Source: Coleophoma eucalyptorum
Lineage: Eukaryota; Ascomycota; Leotiomycetes; Helotiales; Dermateaceae
DNA: 64,000 nucleotides
Reading direction: 5' to 3'
Assembly: GCA_026120035.1 (NCBI GenBank)
Contig: JALRME010000005.1
Span: 868,001 to 932,000 of the forward strand
Shown here one piece after another: positions 59,790 to 64,000 of the stretch (position 1 is its first letter; every line of letters starts with the position of its first letter). The translations under genes were made by a program, and so were the position numbers. Under the pieces are notes generated by a model. The model was not told the origin of the DNA and did not search any database. It saw only the letters and a program-made list of their open reading frames with translations.

Positions 59790-60726
59790 TCATATATGTT
59801 GCATGATTCGCGGTGATGGTGGCATCGATAAAGGTGTGGTAGGGTAATGGTATCCTGATTCAGAGCAGCTAGTGGATTGCTCATAGGAATGGGATAGCGG
59901 TGGGGTCTGCGGAATGACGGGTGAGCTTTGCGTTCATGGGAAACGTTGTGCTCGAACATGACTTACAGTGGGATCGTCGTATAAGCTGTGAGGATGAATG
60001 TCGATCGCAGGAATTCCCGTGTAGCTCATTTGGTATGGGCTCATGGTGTCTTGATTCTCTCGCTTCAATGCATCCGTAAAATGCATCATGGATGGTAGGG
60101 TGACCGGTGTCATATAATCGGCGTACGTGGCTCGGTCTTGTTGGTATGGATCTGAAGGATATGGTGCGTAGGCGATGTCCTCTGGAGCTGGGTATGCACT
60201 CTGGTAGGCAAAAAGCGGAGGACTTCTTGAAGATTCACGCTCAAAGCTGCGAGCAAACATCAAATGGTCATCGTTCTCCATTGGAGGTGTATATTGGCTT
60301 GGAATCTGTCTTGGAGAAACTTGTTGGCGTTGAACCATTTCGGGGCTTCGCTTGTACTGTTGTTGGGTGCTGTTGCTGGCGCGTCTCTTGGTGTTGGTTT
60401 GCTCGAGTTCGGCATGTGATTGAGGTGGGGAAGCTGAAGATGAACCTGCACGGCGCTCGAGATCTTCCAAACGTCTCTTGAGCTTCTTGCCTGTTGCATC
60501 GATTAGTTTCACACGCAGTGCATGCTGGCGGAAATTAGGACTCACGATAGTTGCGCTGAGCGATGCGGTTCTGAATCCGCCTTCTCTCGGCGAGGTCAGA
60601 GATCTTGGTCCAATCCTCATCTGGGTTGGCAGAACTGCTGAAGGCACTGCTGGTGCCGTGGTTTGTGACATGGCGGGGAGCTGCGGTAGCTGCCACCGTC
60701 GAGTACTGGTAGTTTTGTCGAGACAT
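59790..60726 (-). CDS. bZIP transcription factor, small AP-1-like fungal type
   Basis: Exons are 60546-60726, 59967-60490 and 59790-59906, giving 273 residues. The N-terminal 40 residues are Ser/Ala-rich. The basic region reads ISDLAERRRIQNRIAQRNYR with the signature Asn53 and Arg61. Intron 1 splits the Arg61 codon, and the frame continues KKLKRRLEDLERRAGSSSAS, a very short zipper. The rest is Gln/Pro/Ser/Tyr-rich, with SPRQIPSQYTPP, YADYMTPVTLP and IDIHPHSLYDDPT. A third exon adds PTTPLSMPPSPRIMQHI. Introns are 55 and 60 bp. The basic region has the fungal YAP-like QNRxAQRxYR pattern, but I see no Cys-rich domains, so oxidative-stress sensing as in Yap1 is not supported. Targets are unknown. 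Confidence 0.9.
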
Positions 60727-61360
60727 ATTGGATAGATTATAGTAGATGGAGGGGATATATGAAGGGAGTCAAGCAAGTGAAGCGACTACCAGGAGGTATG
60801 AATAGATGTTGGATGTTGTTGATGTTGGTAAAAGTCCCAAGGCTGTGTGGAGTGAGGGGTGTCTGGGGATAGTTATAGATGTTCCAACGGTGCTGGAGTT
60901 AACACGAGGGACAGCTTCAAAGACCTGGTGGGAGGAGTATATATGTATAGCCGGGACGGAGGCTTCCGTGCTGGGTGGGAGTAAGTCAGAGTGCACCTAC
61001 CGACCTCCAGAATGATTTGGCTCTCTTTCCCTGCAACAGCTCCCCAAGTCCAAGTTCAGCTGCTTGTGTCAATCCCTGTATGGCCAAAGTTAAGTAGCAA
61101 GAGTACCACACCTTTCTCCTGCGCCCTCCTGCCCTACCTCGACCCCTACCCAGCCCACCATGCCCTGCCTCGCACAGCTTTGGGCTTAGCTGCGAAGTGG
61201 GTGTGGGCATGGGAAGTAGAGATCCATGCACCCTTGACTCCCATGCCGGCTGCTGAGTCCTGATCATCAAAGTCAACCGTTGAAGGCGGACGTGTCAGGA
61301 GCTAGGCTTGCCCGGCCGGGTATGTAGCAAGAGCTGGGTGCTTGGGAGGAGGGGAAGCTA

Positions 61361-61400
61361 GACCCTATGAGACCCTATGGGGGCCCTATGGGACCCTGTC
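61361..61400. repeat. Degenerate tandem repeat of GACCCTATGG
   Basis: Four units: GACCCTATGA, GACCCTATGG, GGGCCCTATG and GGACCCTGTC. They are 10-11 bp long and drift in sequence. A short minisatellite-like tract in the upstream region of the bZIP gene. Confidence 0.75.
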
Positions 61401-61426
61401 TAGGCTGCATTGGTGATGGGTGATGT

Positions 61427-61446
61427 GAAATAAATAAATAAATATA
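61427..61446. repeat. AAAT tetranucleotide repeat
   Basis: About four and a half copies of AAAT followed by ATATG. Simple sequence repeat. Confidence 0.8.
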
Positions 61447-62260
61447 TGCTGGCAGGACAGACATCCTACTTCACGCAAAAAAGACAGCGAAGCTAAGCCA
61501 AGAGAGGCAGGGCCCTCATCCACGGATCTACTGGTGGTCTTTTGGGGCCCTGAAATGCGCTAGCGTCCCTCTAGCACCCCACGAACGAACGGGAAAGGGC
61601 GTAGTGGGTGGTGGCCTGCTATTAAAACAAGGGCCGCTAATTAGTCGATTTAAGAGACATTGACCTGCCAAGCCTTGAACAAGCAGACTCGTAAAGAAAC
61701 ACCAATCAGATTTCGAAGCGCGTGACAGGGGTCGGGTGCTCTCGATAATGAGCGACGTGCTGCACCACCCCAAGAGGAAGTCTTAGATGCTATTCGCCTG
61801 CCCCGTACCGGTTGACGCTGAAATAGATCTCCACACAGCACATCCACGAATGGCCTCCCCTTGTGGCAGCCCTACGAGATGAGGAGGACGAGACGTCCAT
61901 GACACCACACTGTCGCTGCAGGCGTTATTAATGTTACGAGGTGGTGTGTCCCTGGGGGGCAGATGAGAGATGATAGACTCGGTTCAAGTCATGAAGCTTG
62001 TTTTGTTCTCCCATGCCTTCTGTACCTCGGGTACAATCTGTGTAAGTTCAAAGGGCAGACTGAGGGTGACGCAGAGGGTGTTTTCAGTCTCATTGAAGAG
62101 GACCAGTGCAGGTCGACTCGAAGGATTAGAGTGAGTATCTGATCGGCACTTTGGCACCACAGCCTTGAGGTGGTTTCTATTCCCGGTATAGAACGGGTCC
62201 TATCAAATCAAAGCTCATATGGAGCAGTGCTAAGGCATGCTGTGCTGGTATCGGTAGTGT

Positions 62261-62333
62261 GATGGTGGTGGTGGAGGTGTTGTTAGTGCTGGTGCTGGTG
62301 CTGGTGCTGGCGGTGTTGGTGGTGGTGGTGGTA
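62261..62333. repeat. GGT/GGTGCT microsatellite
   Basis: A 70-base purine/T-rich tract: several GGT units, then about four GGTGCT hexamers at 62286-62310, then about six GGT units at 62316-62333. One strand therefore contains only G, T and few other bases, typical of a microsatellite likely to vary in length between strains. Confidence 0.85.
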
Positions 62334-64000
62334 GTAAATGCAAGGAAGCAGCACTAGCTCATTAGCAAATAGCATGGCAGTACAACATATGGCTGCCTGG
62401 AATTGAAAGAAGTAAAGCACCGGCTTTTCCTGTTCGGGCTCACTTTACCAGCATGGAGCATTCGGATTCTGATTTTGGGTCCGGGTAAAGCAGTGTACAG
62501 CTACTCGTTCTCGTCACCAATCACAGTCGTCGATACCAGCGCAACACGGGATTCAACTCGAGGACCACGGGCATGATCTGCACGAGGGACTAGGACCGGG
62601 ACCGGGACACAGGACACTTTAGATGAAGCATTACCAATCTGGATATCTTAAGAGATGTTTATCCGCCGCGTTCTACTCATCAGAGATGACAGCCAGCCTG
62701 ACTAATTCCTTCGCTTTCGGCAGGCAACTAATCTATATCCGAAGAACTGATGGCATACCCGAGATGCTCATCATCATCCCGTAAAAAACGAGCTCGCTTG
62801 GGCACCGTGACTTTCTGAGACTGGCTGTAGCGGGTGACTATGGAATCAATGGTTTTGGAATCAATTGTAAAACCACCCGGTCCAATCTCCCATGACCGTC
62901 ATAATCTGGGCCACTGGAGATATCATAACATTACACCGGCTGGCCGCTAGGTAACTCGAACGGCCCTCGTTCTTGCCCGTCATGTCGAAGTCCTCCTGGC
63001 CCCCAACGGTTATCTCGCACGCGCACGCCCACGCCCTTACTGAATGCACGAATGACATGACCTGCCATGCCGTGCTATGCAATGTAATGTAACATAGCAT
63101 TCATGAGGAGAAGGTTTGGCACTACACTTGATTGATGGCCTCGTCTTTTTTTGGCCCCCGTTCCAGCACCAACCGAAAGATTCCAGGTTCTCTGCACGCA
63201 ATGCTTGCAATTGCGCCTTCAAGGATGCAAATACCATGCCCTACCGCGCCAGCAGAGCTCCCCTGTCAGGATCACCACATCAGACCCTTGGATCAACGTG
63301 CTTTGTCATATGTTTATTTTTGCCAGCCGATGACCAAGACGACTTGTCGGGACAATGACCAGGATTGGGCCAGGATAGCAGTCCAGGGCAGCTGCACGCA
63401 CGAAACCACCTTGGTTCATCAGGAGGTCCCGACACTCTTTTGACAGACCGCCAGATCAAGGCGTGCGGCCGCTCGGGAGGTGTGCAGACTGGAGCATAAC
63501 CGGGGTCCTCAGCCAATCAACTAGTCTCCATCGCTCTTTAGCGCCAACGTGCGCCCAATGTCAAGACGGTGAACGTTCTGAACAACAAATAATACCAACA
63601 ACACCACTATACCAAAATTGACACCGCAAACAAGCCTCTCACTACTGCCAACGCCTCCGCCGGTGCAACGTCCTGCGGCATTTCAGCATCAGCATCAGCA
63701 ACAGCGCAGCACAGCACATCTTACATATCCCACATTCCAAACCACCCAAACCACCGACTTGCACTCAGCCCTACCCGGACTCCGTCGTACCCCTCGGGAT
63801 CTGTAAGCAACTTGTAAACTATCCCAAGCATCTCCTTCCTCAATTCCAAATGCTCCCGGCGATAGACCTTCAAACCCCGGGTCAGCCAGGTATTCCTTGG
63901 TGGCGTTAGGCAACGACTGGCTCCTATGGAGGTTGCATACCCGCTGCACTCCCTTTTCTCCGCGCTAGACACCGTGAAGTGCTTCGTGCTCAGGAGCGTT

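Larger units (their letters stand above)
60727..64000. promoter_or_regulatory. Long upstream region of the second bZIP gene, rich in simple repeats
   Basis: 3.3 kb with no supported gene. It carries several repeat tracts (61361-61400, 61427-61446, 62261-62333, listed separately) and is partly C- and T-rich near the bZIP start, consistent with a long leader and promoter. At the right edge an ATG at 63926 opens a frame to position 64000 (MEVAYPLHSLFSALDTV), which could be the start of a gene beyond the window. This cannot be judged from 25 codons. A Gln/Pro/Thr-rich open stretch at 63618-63806 has no ATG. Confidence 0.4.

Noticed and set aside
63926..64000. Open frame starting with ATG at the right edge
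   Set aside because: Only 25 codons are visible, with no recognisable motif, so it is not called as a gene.

Overview
The window looks like chromosomal DNA of a filamentous ascomycete (Pezizomycotina). The genes are mostly single-copy eukaryotic housekeeping genes interrupted by short introns, typically 47-85 bp, with GT...AG ends and CTAAC/CTGAC-like branch points. The beta-tubulin gene has the cluster of very small 5' exons usual in this group, and the NDR kinase is clearly the COT1 type. A leotiomycete is my best guess, but that is inference. All gene models were built by hand from reading frames, splice signals and family resemblance.

Layout. 1-802: 5' part of TIM54 (minus). 2034-4121: COT1 kinase. 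4584-5306: PRP11/SF3A2 (minus), divergent from tubulin cofactor E (5482-7437). 7733-8936: CCCH zinc-finger protein. 9622-10286: MMS2 ubiquitin E2 variant (minus), divergent from the large MON2 gene (11288-16690). 17048-18355: stomatin-like mitochondrial protein (minus), divergent from a WBP4-like U1-type zinc-finger protein (18607-19455). 20060-21302: medium-chain dehydrogenase. 21912-22932: LYR-motif protein. 23651-26266: large bZIP factor (minus). 27703-28925: RCD1/CAF40 (minus). 29579-32844: KIN1 kinase (minus), divergent from a GPATCH1-like protein (34438-36581). 36768-38220: aldo-keto reductase (minus). 38926-40280: Nudix hydrolase (minus), divergent from a KHA1-type K+/H+ antiporter (41906-44857). 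45439-47123: secreted tyrosinase. 47777-50254: GCN20 ABC-F protein (minus), divergent from beta-tubulin (50619-52383). 55146-56685: CIA30 complex I assembly factor (minus). 59790-60726: second bZIP factor (minus). The rest to 64000 is gene-poor with simple repeats.

How the genes relate. There is no obvious secondary-metabolite cluster, transposon, CRISPR array, rRNA or tRNA. Several genes share cellular themes by chance or loose linkage. COT1 and KIN1 are cell-polarity kinases. Cofactor E and beta-tubulin both belong to microtubule biogenesis. TIM54, the stomatin-like protein, the LYR protein and CIA30 are mitochondrial. PRP11, the WBP4-like and the GPATCH1-like proteins are splicing-related. 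GCN20 acts in translation control and RCD1 in mRNA turnover.

I did not find a convincing previously undescribed system. The observations most worth a second look are gene-level oddities: a 564-bp intron in CIA30, a bZIP basic region with Ile in place of the signature Asn, an aldo-keto reductase with an apparent signal peptide, a Nudix enzyme with a C-terminal hydrophobic anchor, and an unexplained long open frame at 57570-58307.
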